A stretch of 64,000 bases of DNA from Rhinopithecus roxellana. Taxonomy: Eukaryota > Chordata > Mammalia > Primates > Cercopithecidae. The stretch is from the NCBI RefSeq assembly GCF_007565055.1, contig NC_044557.1:79375019-79439018 (forward strand), read 5' to 3'. Numbering within the stretch: position 1 is the first letter of the stretch; every line of letters begins with the position of its first letter. Of this stretch, positions 1 through 12,300 are shown in pieces. The notes beneath the pieces are model-generated. The model did no database searches, had not been told where the DNA came from, and was given only the letters and a program-made list of their open reading frames with translations. A program made the position numbers and the translations under genes.

Positions 1-405
1 TGCTGGAGATCACTGTGTTAAGTGAAACGAGCCAGGAACAGAAAGACAAACATCACATGTTCTCACTTATTTGTAAGATCTCAAAATTAAAACAATTGAA
101 CTAACAGTCACAAAGAGTGAGGTGATTGCCAAGGCTGGTAGTTGTAGTGGGGGTGGTGGGAATGCTTTGTAGGTACAAATTAATAGAAAGAATGAATAAG
201 ACTATTTGATGGTGCAATAGGGTGATTATAGTCAATAATAACTTAATTGTATATTTTAAAATAAAGAATGTAATTGGATTGCTTGTAACTCAAAGGATAA
301 ATACTTGAGGGATGGATACCTCGTTCTCCGTGACGTGTTTATTTCACATTACATACCTGTATCCAAACATCTCATGTACCCCATAAATATATACACCTAG
401 TACAA
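1..405 (+). mobile_element. Old L1 3' UTR (end of an L1 entering from the left)
   Basis: The text shows the typical L1 tail: a 'catgttctcacttat' block, a G-rich tract (GTGGGGGTGGTGGGAATG), the block repeating 'aataataacttaattgta', and the terminal 'catgtaccccataaatatat'. That order fixes the plus orientation. It resembles the L1PB/L1MA generation rather than young L1PA. Its A-rich tail was the landing site for the full-length L1 that begins at 417. Confidence 0.85.
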
Positions 406-1120
406 AAGTGGATGAGAAGATGACTGACTAGAAGCAGCTAGTGCATTCCACTCTCACAGAGAGGATAAAGAATGGTAGGTAAACACTAGCTCTTTGACTG
501 GATTGTCTAGGTGGCTATATTGGGACTCATCAAGGAAGAAACATGACCCACAGAAAACAGAGAAGGGCGAACAGGACAGTCACCCACTCAGGACTGGCAC
601 AGAGCCAGGGGAGGCTCCCCACCATGAGGAAGTGATGACTGTGTGATAGTCCCTGGGGATCCACATTTCTGCCATGGGCCTTTGCATCCCTTGGTTTAGG
701 AGATCCCGCATGACTCCCCACACCAGGGCTTCCGGACTCACACAAAGAGCTATATAGGAACTGGGCAGAGCTGCCACTCAGAAACAGGTAGAGTCCCAGG
801 GCCTTTAGACTCCTGAACACCCCGGCACAAGTGGCTGCAGCTCTAACAACAGAGGAGTCCATGATCCCATAATAGGGGCTAAATCCATGGGACTGAGGAG
901 GAGACAGACTTCAAGCCTTGCCTCCATTACACCTTTCCAGACAAATTCACCAACCAGTGACAGAAGTGCAGCTACCCTAGCCCCGCCTGAGCTCTCTGGC
1001 AGGTAGCCACCCTACATTTCCAAGGGATGAATTTCCTAGAGGTAGCCAACAGGCTCACAGTCCTCTTTCCTGTTGCCCTCAGGCTCAAGAGGGAGCGAAG
1101 TGATTAAAGACTAACACAGG

Positions 1121-1270
1121 CTAAAAATTATAAATAAACTGACTGCTCAATAATAGGGTAATTTATAAATTGATTATGGAATAGCCATAATATTAAATGT
1201 TATGTAATCATTAAAATTGCAGAATTATCACAACAACAGCAACAACACCACCACCGAAAAAAAAAAAAAA
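1121..1270 (+). mobile_element. Short A-tailed insertion inside the L1 5' UTR
   Basis: About 150 bp of AT-rich sequence ends in a (CAA)n/(CCA)n stretch and A17. It is bracketed by aaagactaacacagg (1106-1120) and aaagaccaacacagg (1271-1285), a 15-bp target duplication with one mismatch. The tail plus duplication are the marks of L1-driven retrotransposition. The insert body has a loose likeness to a fragment found near L1 ORF2 3' ends, but I cannot name it. Confidence 0.6.
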
Positions 1271-1299
1271 AAAGACCAACACAGGCCCCCCCAGCACAG

Positions 1300-2560
1300 C
1301 ACAACTGCCTTATGGAAAAGGAGCCAGACTTTTTCCAAGAAGGTTCCTGCTCCTGCTACTCCTCCCTGGCTAGAGTCTATCGACTATCAGGATCCCAGCC
1401 ATCCCACACTCACCTGATCACTCGGGCGGGAAGAAGCTCCGTACTTCCTGAGATGGAGCTCCCAGAGGTAGCAGGGAGGACCACCATTTTTGCTGCTCCA
1501 CAGCCTCAGGCCCTGCTGCCCTCAGACTCAGGAGGGAGCAAAGATATTAAGAACTAACACGGCCCTCAAGCACAGCGCCACTGCCTTATGGAAGAGCAGC
1601 CAGAATGCTTTCCACAGGAATCCCTGCCCCTGTTACTCCTCACTGGGCAGAGTCTCTTGACTTGGGCCAAGACAACCACCCTGCCCCCACCTGAACACTT
1701 CCATCAGTGGCAGCTCTGCGATTTTCTGGGATGGAAATCCCAGAGACAATCCACAGTCCCTCTTCCATAGCAACTCCAGCGGTACAGCCCTTACTGCTCT
1801 TGAGCTGGGGAAGGAATACAGGGCCTGGTTGCATTGCTGGCACCTCCAACACGCTGCAGCCACCATATGGAGAGGACTTGAGTCTCCCTTCTCTGTGAAC
1901 TCCAAACCCCTACTCTTCACCAGGCAGGGCCTCCAGCTCAGACTGCAGAGCAGCTGCCTTACCCCTCACTGAGTATTTCTAGTAGTGTGTCTCTGGGGAG
2001 GAGCTTCCAGAGGCAACTGACAGACACTCTGCCACTGCCAGAGCAGCAGTTTTGCCCTTACTGCCTTTGGAATGAGGAAGGAACAGAGTCTGAGGGTTTT
2101 ATTTGTGCCTCCAGCATGCCATGGTTGCCATATGGAAAGAAGCCCGCTTTCTCTCCCTGTAAGCAACAAACCTCTGCTCTTCACAAAGCCGGGCCCACAG
2201 CTTGGGTCCAAAGTAAAACTGCTCCAGTCCCTGGCTGAACATTCTCACTGGCAGTGGCTCTGTGTTTCTCTTGGATGGAGCTCCCAGAGGCAACTGAAAG
2301 CCCTTCTGCCATGGCCAGTGCAGTAGTACTGCCCTTACTCCCCATGGACTGTCATAGGAACAAAGACCTTGAGTTCTTTACTTACACCTCTAGCATGCTG
2401 CATCTGCCCTAAAGAAAAGAGGCCATTTTGTTTTCCCCATGAGCCTGCTGCCTACCCTGCTTGTCACCAGGCAGAGCCCCCTGACTTGGGCCCATATTAC
2501 AGCTGCCTCCAATCAGACTTATTGCTGCAATTGGTAGTGGCTCTGTGTTTCTCTGAAGTG
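1300..2560 (+). repeat. Diverged ~270-bp tandem blocks in the L1 5' UTR
   Basis: A landmark of the form 'ctgcc(tt)atggaaa(a/g)g(a/c)g..c' followed by a run about 'ctcttcaccaggcagag' recurs near 1306, 1581, 1858, 2120 and 2400. The spacing is 262-280 bp. Each block also contains a 'ttctc(t)ggatggagctcccagag' type segment. This is an internally repeated L1 5' UTR that has diverged considerably. Confidence 0.65.
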
Positions 2561-2869
2561 GAGTCCCAAGAGAGAAATCAAAATCCTACCATTGCTATTG
2601 CCAAGGTCCTTTCCCCTGCTGTCTCGAGCCTGGGCAGGGAACATAAAGCCTGACCTCACCCCAGCACTGAAGTATGCAGCCCAGGAATGCCAACCTGACA
2701 TCTGCAGCCAGCAAGAAATAAGCCCACACTCTCACAGCACTAAAAGGGAGCACAGCTGCGAATGCAAGGAAATATAGAAGAGCCACATGGCTGAGCAAGA
2801 GCCTACTAAATGGCCATTACACTTATATACCGTCTACTAGATCGCAGCCCAAACTTCACCAGTAAAAAT

Positions 2870-3109
2870 ACTTTGCTAGGCCGAGTTGGGCAGATCACAA
2901 GGTCAGGAGTCTGAATCCAGTCTGCCCAATATAGTGAAACACCATTTCTACTAAAAATACAAAAATTAGCTGGGCGTGGTGGTGCATAACTGTAGTTCCA
3001 GCTATTCAAGAGACTGAGGCAGGAGAATCCCTTGAACCCAGGTGGCAGAGGTTGCAGTGAGCCAAGATCACGTCACTGCATTCCAGCCTGGGCAACAGAG
3101 CAAGACTCC

Positions 3110-3150
<41 letters not shown>
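2870..3150 (+). mobile_element. 5'-truncated Alu (AluS-like) with long A tail
   Basis: The element begins part-way into the left monomer ('ctaggccgagttgggcagatca'), carries the right monomer to 'agcaagactccatctt', and ends in about 36 A. It sits in the outer L1 just before ORF1. No clean target duplication is visible and the first 35-40 bases of Alu are missing. Confidence 0.85.
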
Positions 3151-3153
<3 letters not shown>

Positions 3154-3425
3154 ATAGTATAATTGGAAGTATAAAAACAGAATAGACCAAGCCAAAGAAA
3201 GAGCCTCAGACCTTGAAGACATTATTCAAACTAACTCAGTCAGACAAAAATGAAGAAAAAAGAATGAAAAACCCACCAAGAAACATGGATTATGTAAAGA
3301 GAACAAATCTATGACTTACTGATGTTCCTAAAACAAAAGGAGAAAAAACAAGTAACATGGAAAACATATTTATAAATATTATTCATTAAAATATCCCCAA
3401 CCTTGGTAGAGAGGGCAACATCATC
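3151..3425 (+). pseudogene. L1 ORF1 remnant (N-terminal half only)
   Basis: The sequence follows the leader and ORF1 coding order of old L1s: a 'aatagaccaagc' segment, then 'aactcagtcagacaaaaatgaag', and on to 'ggaaaacatatt'. ORF1 of intact elements encodes a trimeric RNA-binding chaperone. Only the part before and at the start of the RNA-recognition domain is left. Multiple stops and frameshifts, plus the downstream deletion, make it non-coding. Confidence 0.7.
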
Positions 3426-3459
3426 TCTAGGTGTTTAATCCAGGGATTAAAGAAAAAAA

Positions 3460-6387
3460 AAGCTACCAAGCAAACATAAAAATATAGAACAGTAATTGCT
3501 ATTCTAATTCCTGACAAAAGAGAATTTAAACCAGAAATGATGGGGGAAAAAAAGCCGTGTATAATGGCAAAGATTTCAATTAAGCAAAAAGGCTTAACTT
3601 TCCTAAATATATGTGCATACAACACAGGAGTAGCCAGATTTATAAAACAAGTTATTAGAAACTTAAAAATAGACTTCAATAACCATACAATAATAGTGGT
3701 AGAATTCAACACCTTACTGGAATTGAAGTATTAGAGATAGTGTTAGAGAGATCATTGAGACAGAAAACTAACAAAGATACTCAGGGCCTCAACTCAACAC
3801 AAGACCAAATGGACATAACAGACATCTATAGAACTCTTCAGCCGAAAACAAAAGAATATACATTCTTCTCATCTGTATATTGCAGATGCTCCAAATTGAC
3901 CACACAATTAGCCACAAAACAATCCTCAGAAAATTAAGAAAAAAATACAAAATCATACCAACAACACTGTCACTGAGCAATAAAAATTGAAACCAATACC
4001 AAGAAGATCACTCAAAATCATAAAATTACAAGGAAATTAAACAAACACTCCTGAATGACTTCTGAGTAAACAGTGTATAGCACTAAAATCCACATCAAAA
4101 AGTTAGAAAAATCTCAAATCAACAATCTAACATCAAACCTTAAAGATCTAGACAATCAAAAGCAAACCAACCACAAAGCTAACATTAGACAAGAAGTAAT
4201 GAAAATCAGAGCTCAACTGAATGAAATTGGCATGCAAAAAACCATAGGAAAGATCAGTGATACTGATGAATTGGTTTTTTTAACAAAATAAGGAAGATAG
4301 ATATATTTGTAGCTAGACTCATTTAAAAAGAGAGAGAAGAGATCCAAATAAATGCAATCAGAAATGAGAAAAGGGATATTACCACTGATCCCACAGGAAT
4401 ACAACAATCAGAAACTGTAATGAACACCTCTATATACACAAACTGCAAAACCTAGAAGAAATGGATACATTCCTGGAAACATGTAACCTCCCAGGACTGA
4501 ACCAGGACAAAATTGAAACCTTGAACAGACCAATAACAACTTCTGAAATTGAATCAGTAAGAAAATCTACTAACCAGAAAATGTCCAGGCCCAGGTTTTC
4601 AGACTCACAGCTGAATCCTATCAGGCATATAAAAATAATTAGTACCATTTCTACTGAAATTATTCCCCAAAAATTGAGGAGGTAAGACTTCTCCCTAACT
4701 CATTCTAAAAGGCCAGCATCATTTTGAAACCCAAATCTGGCAAAGATACAACAACAAAAGAAAACTTTGGGTCAATATAAATGATAATCATAAGATACAA
4801 AAAGCCTCAACAAAGTCCTAGCAAACTGAATCCAACAGTATATCAAAAAAGTAATTCACACAATCCAGTAGAGTTTATCCCAGAGATGCAAGATTGCTTC
4901 AATATACAGAAATCAATAAATATGATTCATCACATAAACAAAACAAAAGACAAAAACCATACGCTCATTTCAAAAGAGACAGGAAAGCTTTTGATAAAAT
5001 TTAGCATGCCTTTCTGTTATAAACCCTAAACAAACTATGGATTGAAGAAACATACCTCAAAAGAATAAGAGCCATCTATGACAAACCCACAGTTAACATC
5101 ATACTGAATGGGCAAAAGTTGGAAGCATTCCTATTCAGAACTGGAACAAGACAAGGATGACCACTTTTATCACTCCTATTCAATATGATCCTGAAAATCT
5201 TAACCAGAGAAATCAGGCAAGAGAAAGAAATAAAAACCTCTGAATAAGAAGAGAGGCAGTCAAACTATGTCTGTTTGCAGAAGACATCATTTTATACTTT
5301 GAAAATCTGTTAGTCTCTGTCACAAAGCTCCTTGACCTGATAAATGACTTCAGCAAAGTTTTGGGATGCAAAATCATGTAAAAAGATCAGTAACATTTCT
5401 ATACATCAATTATGATCAAGATGAGTTCCAAATCAAAAACATAGTTCCATTCACAATAACCACACAAAAATAAAATACCTAGGAATCCAGTTAACCCAAG
5501 AGGTGAAAGATCTCTACAATGGGAATTACAAAACATTGCTGAAAGAAATGAGTTCACATAAACAAAAAACATTCCATGCTCATGGATAAGAAGTATCAAT
5601 ATAGTAAAACTGACCATACTGTCCAAACCAATTTTCAATGTTATTCCTGTCAAACTACCAATGATATTTTTCACAGAATTATAAAAAAAGTATTCTAAAA
5701 TCCATATGGAACCAGAAAGAGCCCAAAAGGCCAAAGCAATACTGAGCAAAAATAACAAAGCTAGGGGCATTGCATTACCTGACTTCAAACTATACTACAT
5801 AGCCACAGTAATCAAAACAGCTTGGTGTTAGTACAAAAACAGACGCATCGATTGTTGGAACATAATAGAGAGCCCAGAAATAAAGTCACACACCTACCGT
5901 CATCTGATTTTGAACAAGTGGACAAAAGAAAGCAATGACAAAGTACTCCCCAATCAATAACTGGTGCTGGGATAACTGGGTAGCCATTATACAGAAGATA
6001 GAAACCAGACCCCTTCCTTGTACCATGTGCAAATATCAACTCAAGATGGATTAAAGGCTTAAATATAAAACCAAAACTATAAAAATCCTTGGAGAAAACC
6101 TAGGAAATATTATTCTGGACATAGGCTCTGGCAAAGATTTTATAAAAAGGATGCTGAAAACAATTGCAACAAAAACAAAAATTGACAAATGTGATTAAAC
6201 TATGGAGTTTCTGTACAGAATAAAAGAAAAAACTATCAACAGAATAAATAAAAACTTACAGAATAGGAGAATATACTTGCAAACTATGCATCTGACAGAG
6301 TTTGAAATCCAGAATCTATAAGGAATTCAAACAAATTTAAAAGCAAAAAAAGAAAGAAAGAAAAACTAATTAAAAAGTGGTCAAAGG
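3460..6387 (+). pseudogene. L1 ORF2 remnant, 5' and central part
   Basis: It enters ORF2 inside the endonuclease domain at about codon 80 ('gctaccaagcaaacataa'). It then follows the endonuclease, linker, reverse transcriptase and early C-terminal order. The RT FADD region appears near 5270-5290 as 'tttgcagaagacatcattt', so the first D of the catalytic pair reads E here. Stops and frameshifts are frequent. The reading breaks off at 6387, where the inner L1 inserted, and the ORF2 end resumes at 17035. Confidence 0.8.
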
Positions 6388-7108
6388 GCAGTATGGCCAT
6401 TTTCACAATATTGATTATTCCTACCCATAAGTATGAAATATTTTTCCTTTTTTTGTGTGTTTTCTCTGGTTTCCTCTATTCCTATTTGAATATTCAATTT
6501 ATTCCTCTTGCCTGGCCAAAACTTTCAATAATATGGTGAATAGGAGTGGTGAGATAGGGCATCCTTGTCTTGTTCTGGTTTTCACAGGGAATGTTTCCAG
6601 CTTTTGCCCTTTCAGTATATTGGCTCTGGGTTTGTCATATATGGCTCTTATTATTTTGAGGTGTGTTCCTTCAATACCGAGTTTATTGAGAGTTTTTACC
6701 TTAAAGAAATGTCTAATTTTATTGAAAGACTTTTCTGTATTTATTGAGATAATCATGTGGTTTTGTCTTTAGTTCTATTTATGTGATGAATTACATTTAT
6801 TGATGTGTGTATGGTGAACTAACTTTGAATCTTGGGGATAAAGCCATCTTGATTGTGCTGGATAAGCTTTTTGTTGTGCTGCTGGATTTGGTTTACCAGA
6901 ATTTTATTGAGGATTTTTGCATCAGTGTTCATCAGAATTATTTACCTGAAGTTTTCTTTTCTTGCTCTTTCTCTGCCATGTTTTGGTGTCAGGATAATGC
7001 TAGTCTCATAAGATGAGTCAGAGAGGAGCCCTTTCTTTTGAAATTGTTTGGAATAGGTTCAATAGAAATGTACATTTTTACTGCCGATAGAATTCAGCTG
7101 TAAACCCA
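6388..7108 (-). mobile_element. Inverted 5' segment of the inner L1 (ORF2, RT region)
   Basis: Read on the minus strand it runs from about the 'ggatttacagctgaattc' segment (7108) through the RT fingers and palm to 'gtgaaaatggccata' (6391-6405). The plus-strand part resumes at 7109 ('ccgttaaactactcattgg'), about 40 bases further along ORF2. A few dozen ORF2 bases were lost at the junction, as is usual in twin priming. Confidence 0.85.
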
Positions 7109-7374
7109 TCCGCTATTTCCGTTAAACTACTCATTGGTATTCTTCACAGAATTAAGACAAACCATTTTAAAATTCATATGGATCCGAAAAGCCTGTATAA
7201 CCAAGAGAATCCTAAGCTAAAGAAACGAAATTTGAGGCATCACAATACCCAGCTTCAAACTATACTACAAACTAGGCTACAGTAACCTAAACAGCAGTGG
7301 TACTGGTACAAAAACAGACACATAGACCACTGGAACAAAATAAAGAACTCAGAAATAAGATCACACACCTACAA
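7109..7374 (+). mobile_element. Inner L1, plus-strand ORF2 segment before the provirus
   Basis: The RT thumb/linker region of ORF2 runs from 'ccgttaaactactcattgg' to 'cacacctacaa'. The same L1 continues at 15379 with 'tacaaccatctgatcttcaac'. The pentamer tacaa at 7370-7374 and 15379-15383 is the provirus target duplication. Confidence 0.85.
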
Positions 7375-8012
7375 ATGAAGCAGTGTCATTGTCTGGGGTA
7401 AATAGCCAAGGTTCATCATCTCACACCAAGGAAATCGAGTACACTGACACACAAAATGTGAGTTTAGCAGTGGAGGTTTCATAGGCAAAAGAAAGAGAAA
7501 GGAGAGTAGCTCTCTCTCCTGTGAGAAAGAGGGGTGCCCAAATGGGACTTCCAGCCCAAGTGGAGTGCACAGGATTTTATAGAGAGGCTTGAAGAGGTAG
7601 TGCCTGATTTACATAGGGCCCAAAGATTGCTTGCACCAGATGTGACTTTTACATAGTGCGTGAGGAAGCTGGCAACCCAACCCTAATCTTTTTATTATGC
7701 AAATGGGTCTTTACTTGGCCAGCACCATGTTGTCTGCTCCCTACTGCACACGTGGTTATCAAGGAGAAGAGAATATGAAGCCACCATGGTAGACATTCCT
7801 AGTCCCCATGTAGCCCCTTTTGTATTGGCATAGCTGACAGCATTTATCCATGCAAGCTTCTAGCTCTCCTTTGTATGACTGCAGCTGGATTTTACAGGCT
7901 ACACTTCGTTAGAAAAGGAAATAATTTGGGGGCTGCTTTTTATTAAAAGGAAAACCTTGCTGAGGACTTCTGTACCCTCACTCACTGCCTAAATACTTTC
8001 TTTTCAACTCAT
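7375..8012 (-). mobile_element. 3' LTR of the class I provirus
   Basis: About 638 bp. The U3 start (plus 7760-8012) closely matches 15122-15378 at the other end. On the minus strand an AATAAA-type poly(A) signal lies at about 7709-7714 inside 'gcataataaaaag'. The outer edge abuts the tacaa target duplication at 7370-7374. The U3-proximal edge at about 8010 borders internal sequence. Confidence 0.75.
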
Positions 8013-9640
8013 ATATAAAACCTCCCTCAGGAGCAATAACCTTAACTGCTGTTAGGGGGTGTTAGATGATGACTCTTTCTGGCTACTTCCTGCTAAAAAG
8101 GGGCATCATATGGTAACAACAGCTAGGGCTCCTCATGGGGTTGGTCTAAGGGTCCTCAGAAGAAAGGCATGTCCATGCCTGATTCTATCTGCAGCAGCAC
8201 CATTTGGAGACTGATTGTTTCTAAGCAAGAAGAGACACATTTTTATTTGAATGTTATGAGTATTAAGATTACCACTAATAGTCGGGGTACTATAGATTAC
8301 AACCATGACAGTAGAGTTTGATACCTATCAGCCATTCTGATGGGTTATAATACCAGTTTGCCTCCACCAGATGTAGTTGTATTTTACCAGCAGCATTGAT
8401 ATGAAAGCAATATTTTTCTTTGAGAAAAACATATTTTCCCCTTGACTTGCCATTAGGTGATAATTTTAGATCTAGGTCGTCTTTAATAACTTGTTGTATG
8501 TTTGGGAGAAATACATTATTGGGTGGCTAGAGTAACTTTAGTGTTAAACATGGCTAAATCTTTCCTGCAATTATGAATTCTTTCACAACTTCCACAGACC
8601 ATCTACAATATGCTTTAACTTTCTGATTTCTCATAAACATTCCTCTTTTCAATCCATCAGTTATTCTCTTTAGGACCTGAATTTACTATACAAGATCCTT
8701 TCTTATATAAAATCTCTTTTGTTTTTAACTTTCTTTGCATTGGTAGGGTGTGAAATATTATAAAACCCAATAAAAATTCCTGGCAGACTCAGTGATTATA
8801 AAAATTTCATGCTTACTTCCAGTTGGTAATTATTATTCCTGCTATAAAAATAATAATTAACCAAAATACTACAGCAATGGAAACTTTCTGTCTGATACTC
8901 CAGTTAGAAGACACTACCATGTATAACACTATTGCAAATAGTAGAGTGAGTATAACAATTCCCACAAATGTGTTGTAGTAGATAATTTTCACCTAAAATT
9001 TTACTCGCTAAGACATAATATTTGCCTTTAGGGGTCTATGAAGTTACAAATGCAATCCCATGAATAATTAAATTTATGAAGTTACAAATGCAATCCCATG
9101 AATAATTCAAATCTCCCTGCAGGTACATCTCAAAAAGAAGTTCTAATATCTGATGGCAAATTTCAAAAGGAAAATAGAAATGAGTGAAAGTATCTGGTAA
9201 GGTAAAAGTAGGACTGAGTAAGATGACTAACCATTACTCATTTAATTATCTTTTATGATTTTCAGCTTAAGGTCTATTTTTTCACATTGATATTTAAGAT
9301 GTTCCTCTGGGCTGTTAGGGATTGCTTTCTCAGCTTTCCAGATTTTGACTCAAATGTGATGTATCCAGGAATTGATATCTGTAACTTTTACCACTGAGGG
9401 GGTCAAAAGAAGGCCAGTTCAGAACTCTTCCTAGCTTGGGCTCAGGGAGGGAAAGAGAGAAGGGAGGGCTTTTGCCGATACTAAATCTGGGTTAAATAAA
9501 GGTGGTTCTATTTCTTGGGGTTCTGCTTCTGCTTGTTGGGTTAATACCCGTTGAATGTGAGCCAGAGAGGGAACATGCTTTACCAATTCAGAGGTCTCCT
9601 GGTCTCATAAGAAATCATTGGTAAGGAAAGGCCATCCAGA
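8013..9640 (-). pseudogene. env remnant and degraded 3' internal region
   Basis: This lies between integrase and the 3' LTR, where env is expected. The minus strand at 8905-8815 translates to a stretch of over 20 mostly aliphatic residues that ends in a short polar tail and a stop, preceded by an NWS-type site. That fits the membrane anchor of a retroviral TM subunit. Surface-subunit sequence is not recognisable in the remaining space, so most of env seems lost or eroded. A 38-bp tandem duplication sits at 9037-9108. Confidence 0.5.
9037..9108. repeat. 38-bp tandem duplication
   Basis: The unit beginning 'tatgaagttacaaatgcaat' occurs at 9037 and again at 9075, nearly identical through 'ccatgaataatt'. 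It lies inside the ERV env region and looks like a local slippage or repair product. Confidence 0.85.
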
Positions 9641-10450
9641 CAGCATCTTGAAAGGGCTCATACCTAACTTTGAAGGAGTGTATTTTCACTTGCAGTAAAG
9701 CCATGGGAAGAAGAGTGACCCAAGGAAGGTGAGTATTTTGGGACTGCTTTCTGATATATCTTATTCATCTTCTTTACTTTTCCTGATGACTGGAATCTCT
9801 AAGTGCAGTGGATACTGTATGCCTAGTGCATTTGACAACACCTGTGTGACCACTGCCTTAAATGAGGGGCTGTTGTCACTTTGGAGATACTTAGGTAGAC
9901 CAAAATGGGGAAATTTTTCATCAATTAACACTTTTATTACCATAGAGGCTTTTTCTGTATGGCATGGAAATGCTTCTACCCAGTTAGTGAAAGTATCTAC
10001 CTGTACCAGCAGGTATTGAATACATTTCTTTTTTGGTATGTGGGTGAAGTTTATCTGCCAGTCCTCTCAAAGATAGCTTCTTATCTTTTGGGTTTGAGAA
10101 GGAAGGAGCCATCTGTTCAGGGGATTATTTTTAAGACAGACTTCCCAGGCATTAACAACCTATTTGAATGTTCTTAATAAACTCTCACTTGAAAACAATT
10201 TCTGGGCTCCCTGCTGAATTTTATCCTTTCCCAAATGAAAAGCTTGGTGTAGGATTTTCAAGGACTTTCCATTGGTTGCCGGTTGGCAAGTGGAGTTTGC
10301 CATCCTCTGACTGTAGCTATGCTGAGTCCTGGAAAGTTTATCCTAGAGTAGTGGCCCATTCTATTTCTGCAGGGGAGTGCCAAGGCTTAATTTCTTTAAA
10401 GAAGCCTTCCCAGATTAAAGGGAAGGTTTCAAGTATGTTGATGTCTTGAG
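9640..10450 (-). pseudogene. Retroviral integrase remnant (pol 3' part)
   Basis: On the minus strand at about 9990-9761 the catalytic-core text is readable. It includes the motif around the second catalytic aspartate (QSDNS) and the following helix. The C-terminal part runs to about 9640. Intact integrases join viral DNA to the host chromosome using a D,D-35-E triad. Here the frame is broken on both sides. Confidence 0.75.
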
Positions 10451-11000
10451 GCTTCCATGCCATTGACTTGACTGCCTGATCAGCCTGTTTCCTTCACCTA
10501 TTTAATCTACTCCCTTCTGATGTCCTTTACAATGCATCAATTCTACCTCTTGCAGAAGGAAAACTGAGGATAATAACCTGCTAATTTCCTGATGGTATAT
10601 TATAGGGGATTCATTGGCAGTAAGAAACTGTCTTTCCTTCCAAATGGTAGCATGGGCATGGAGAACTAAGAAAGCATACTTGGAGTCAGTATAAATGTTA
10701 GCTGCATTTCCCTTGCTTGATTGAAGTGCTCTTTTAAGAGTTATCAGTTCAGCTAGTTGAGTGCTTGTGCCCAGAGAGAGAGATACACTTTCAATAACAT
10801 CATTCAGAGTGACTACTGCATATCCTGCCTTATAAACTCTTTTCTCTACAAAGGAGCTTTCATCTGTGAAGAGGATCCAGTCTGGATTTTCTAGGGGAGT
10901 TTCCCCAAGATCATCCCTGGGGCATAGGTCTGTACCACAACTTGTTCACAGTCATGTTCAGGTTCCCCAGTTTCCTCGGGGAGGAAAGTGGCTAAGTTTA
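10450..11000 (-). pseudogene. Retroviral RNase H remnant
   Basis: The minus strand at about 10690-10660 reads YTDSKYAF, the conserved RNase H core aspartate motif, followed by an upstream-oriented WKER-type segment. It sits between RT and integrase, as expected in gammaretroviral pol. Stops interrupt it. Confidence 0.75.
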
Positions 11001-12300
11001 GGCAAGAACAATTTTTTAACTGAACTGCTGACCCTTCCAACAGCAGAGCTTGATATTTAAGGAGACTGCTGTCTGTTAGCCAAAGGCTCCTGCTAGAAGA
11101 CAGTAATCCTGCTACATTTTGTGGGGTTCAAATAGTTAAGTCATTTTCCATGGTTAATTTGGTGGCCTCCGGTACCAGTAGGGCCACCACAACAATGGCT
11201 TGGAGGCACACTGGCTATCCGTTAGCCACTAAGTCAAGTTCCTTACTCAGGTAACCCACTGGCTGTTGAGCTGGTCCACAGGCCTATGTTAAAACTCCCA
11301 GGGCCATTCGATTCCTTTCTGATACATACATACTGAAAGCCTTCTCTACAGAAGGCTGAGGGCTGGTGCCTTAAGCAAGGCTTGTTTTAACTGGTTAAAG
11401 ACCTTTTGAGCTTCAGGTTCCCAGGTTAGGATATGAGTTTTGGCTACTTGAGTTTCCTTTATGAGGTGAGATAAAGCACAAGCTATCTCACCATACCCAG
11501 GTATCCATAGCATGAAAATCCTGTAATGTCCAAAAATCCTCTTAGTAGGTGATGGTTTGAGGGAGGGGAAAGGAGCAAACAGGCTTAATCCTTTCTTCCC
11601 CTAATGCCCTGGTCCCTACAGACAGCACTAAACCCAAGTATTTCACTAAGGTTCACTGAGGTTTTATAAAACTGGGCCTTAGATTTTGAAACTTAGATTA
11701 TCTTGCAGGGCAAAGAAAGTCTTCACATAGATCCTCTGCTATCTAAGAAATTTAGAAGCACCTCAGTGACTTCCTGAGAAGCTTCCTCAATGGGAACACA
11801 GAGAAGTATATCATCCACATATTGCAAGACCCTGACCTGAGGATGAGAAAACTCAAAGAGGTCTTTTGACAGTGCTGCCCAAACAAATGAGGGCTATCTC
11901 GAAATCCCTGAGGCAGCACCATCCATGTTAACTGGGCAATTTGCCCAGAAGGGTCTTCAAAGGCAAACAGGTATTGAGTGTCAGGATGTAATGACATACA
12001 GAAAAAGGCATCCTTTAAGTTTAGGACTGTAAACCATTTAGTTCCTTCATGTATTTGGGTCAGCAAGGTATAGGTATTAGGCACTGCTGGATGGATTGGG
12101 ACTATGGCCTTATTAATGAGGTGGAGGTCCTGAATTAGTTTCCATCCCCCATTGGGTTTTTGCCCTCCTAATATTGGGGTGCTGCAGAGGCAGTTACAGG
12201 GTTTGCGGAGGCCCTCTGTTTTCAGGTTTTTAAGAATGGCTTCCAGCCCTTTCCTAGCCTCTGGCTTTAGGGGATATTGCTTCTGGTTGGGAAAATAGGT
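11000..12300 (-). pseudogene. Retroviral reverse transcriptase remnant
   Basis: An open minus-strand frame of about 200 codons (12351-11752) carries RT fingers and palm signatures: a YPL..EA start, a PNG.W..IQDL block, an LKDAFF block with the first catalytic aspartate, and the LPQGF..SP block. The catalytic YVDD is encoded at 11821-11810 but in another frame, so a frameshift lies just before it. The thumb/connection part (11750-11000) is degraded. Confidence 0.85.

Larger units (their letters stand above)
417..2800 (+). promoter_or_regulatory. 5' UTR / internal promoter region of the outer L1
   Basis: It starts AAGATGACTGACTAGAAGC, the degraded 'AAGATGGCCGACTAG' L1 start, which in intact elements binds YY1. 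It continues through the long GC-richer 5' UTR typical of older primate L1s. Five diverged blocks of about 270 bp recur from about 1300 onward. All short frames here are non-coding. CpGs have decayed, so promoter activity today is unlikely. Confidence 0.8.
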
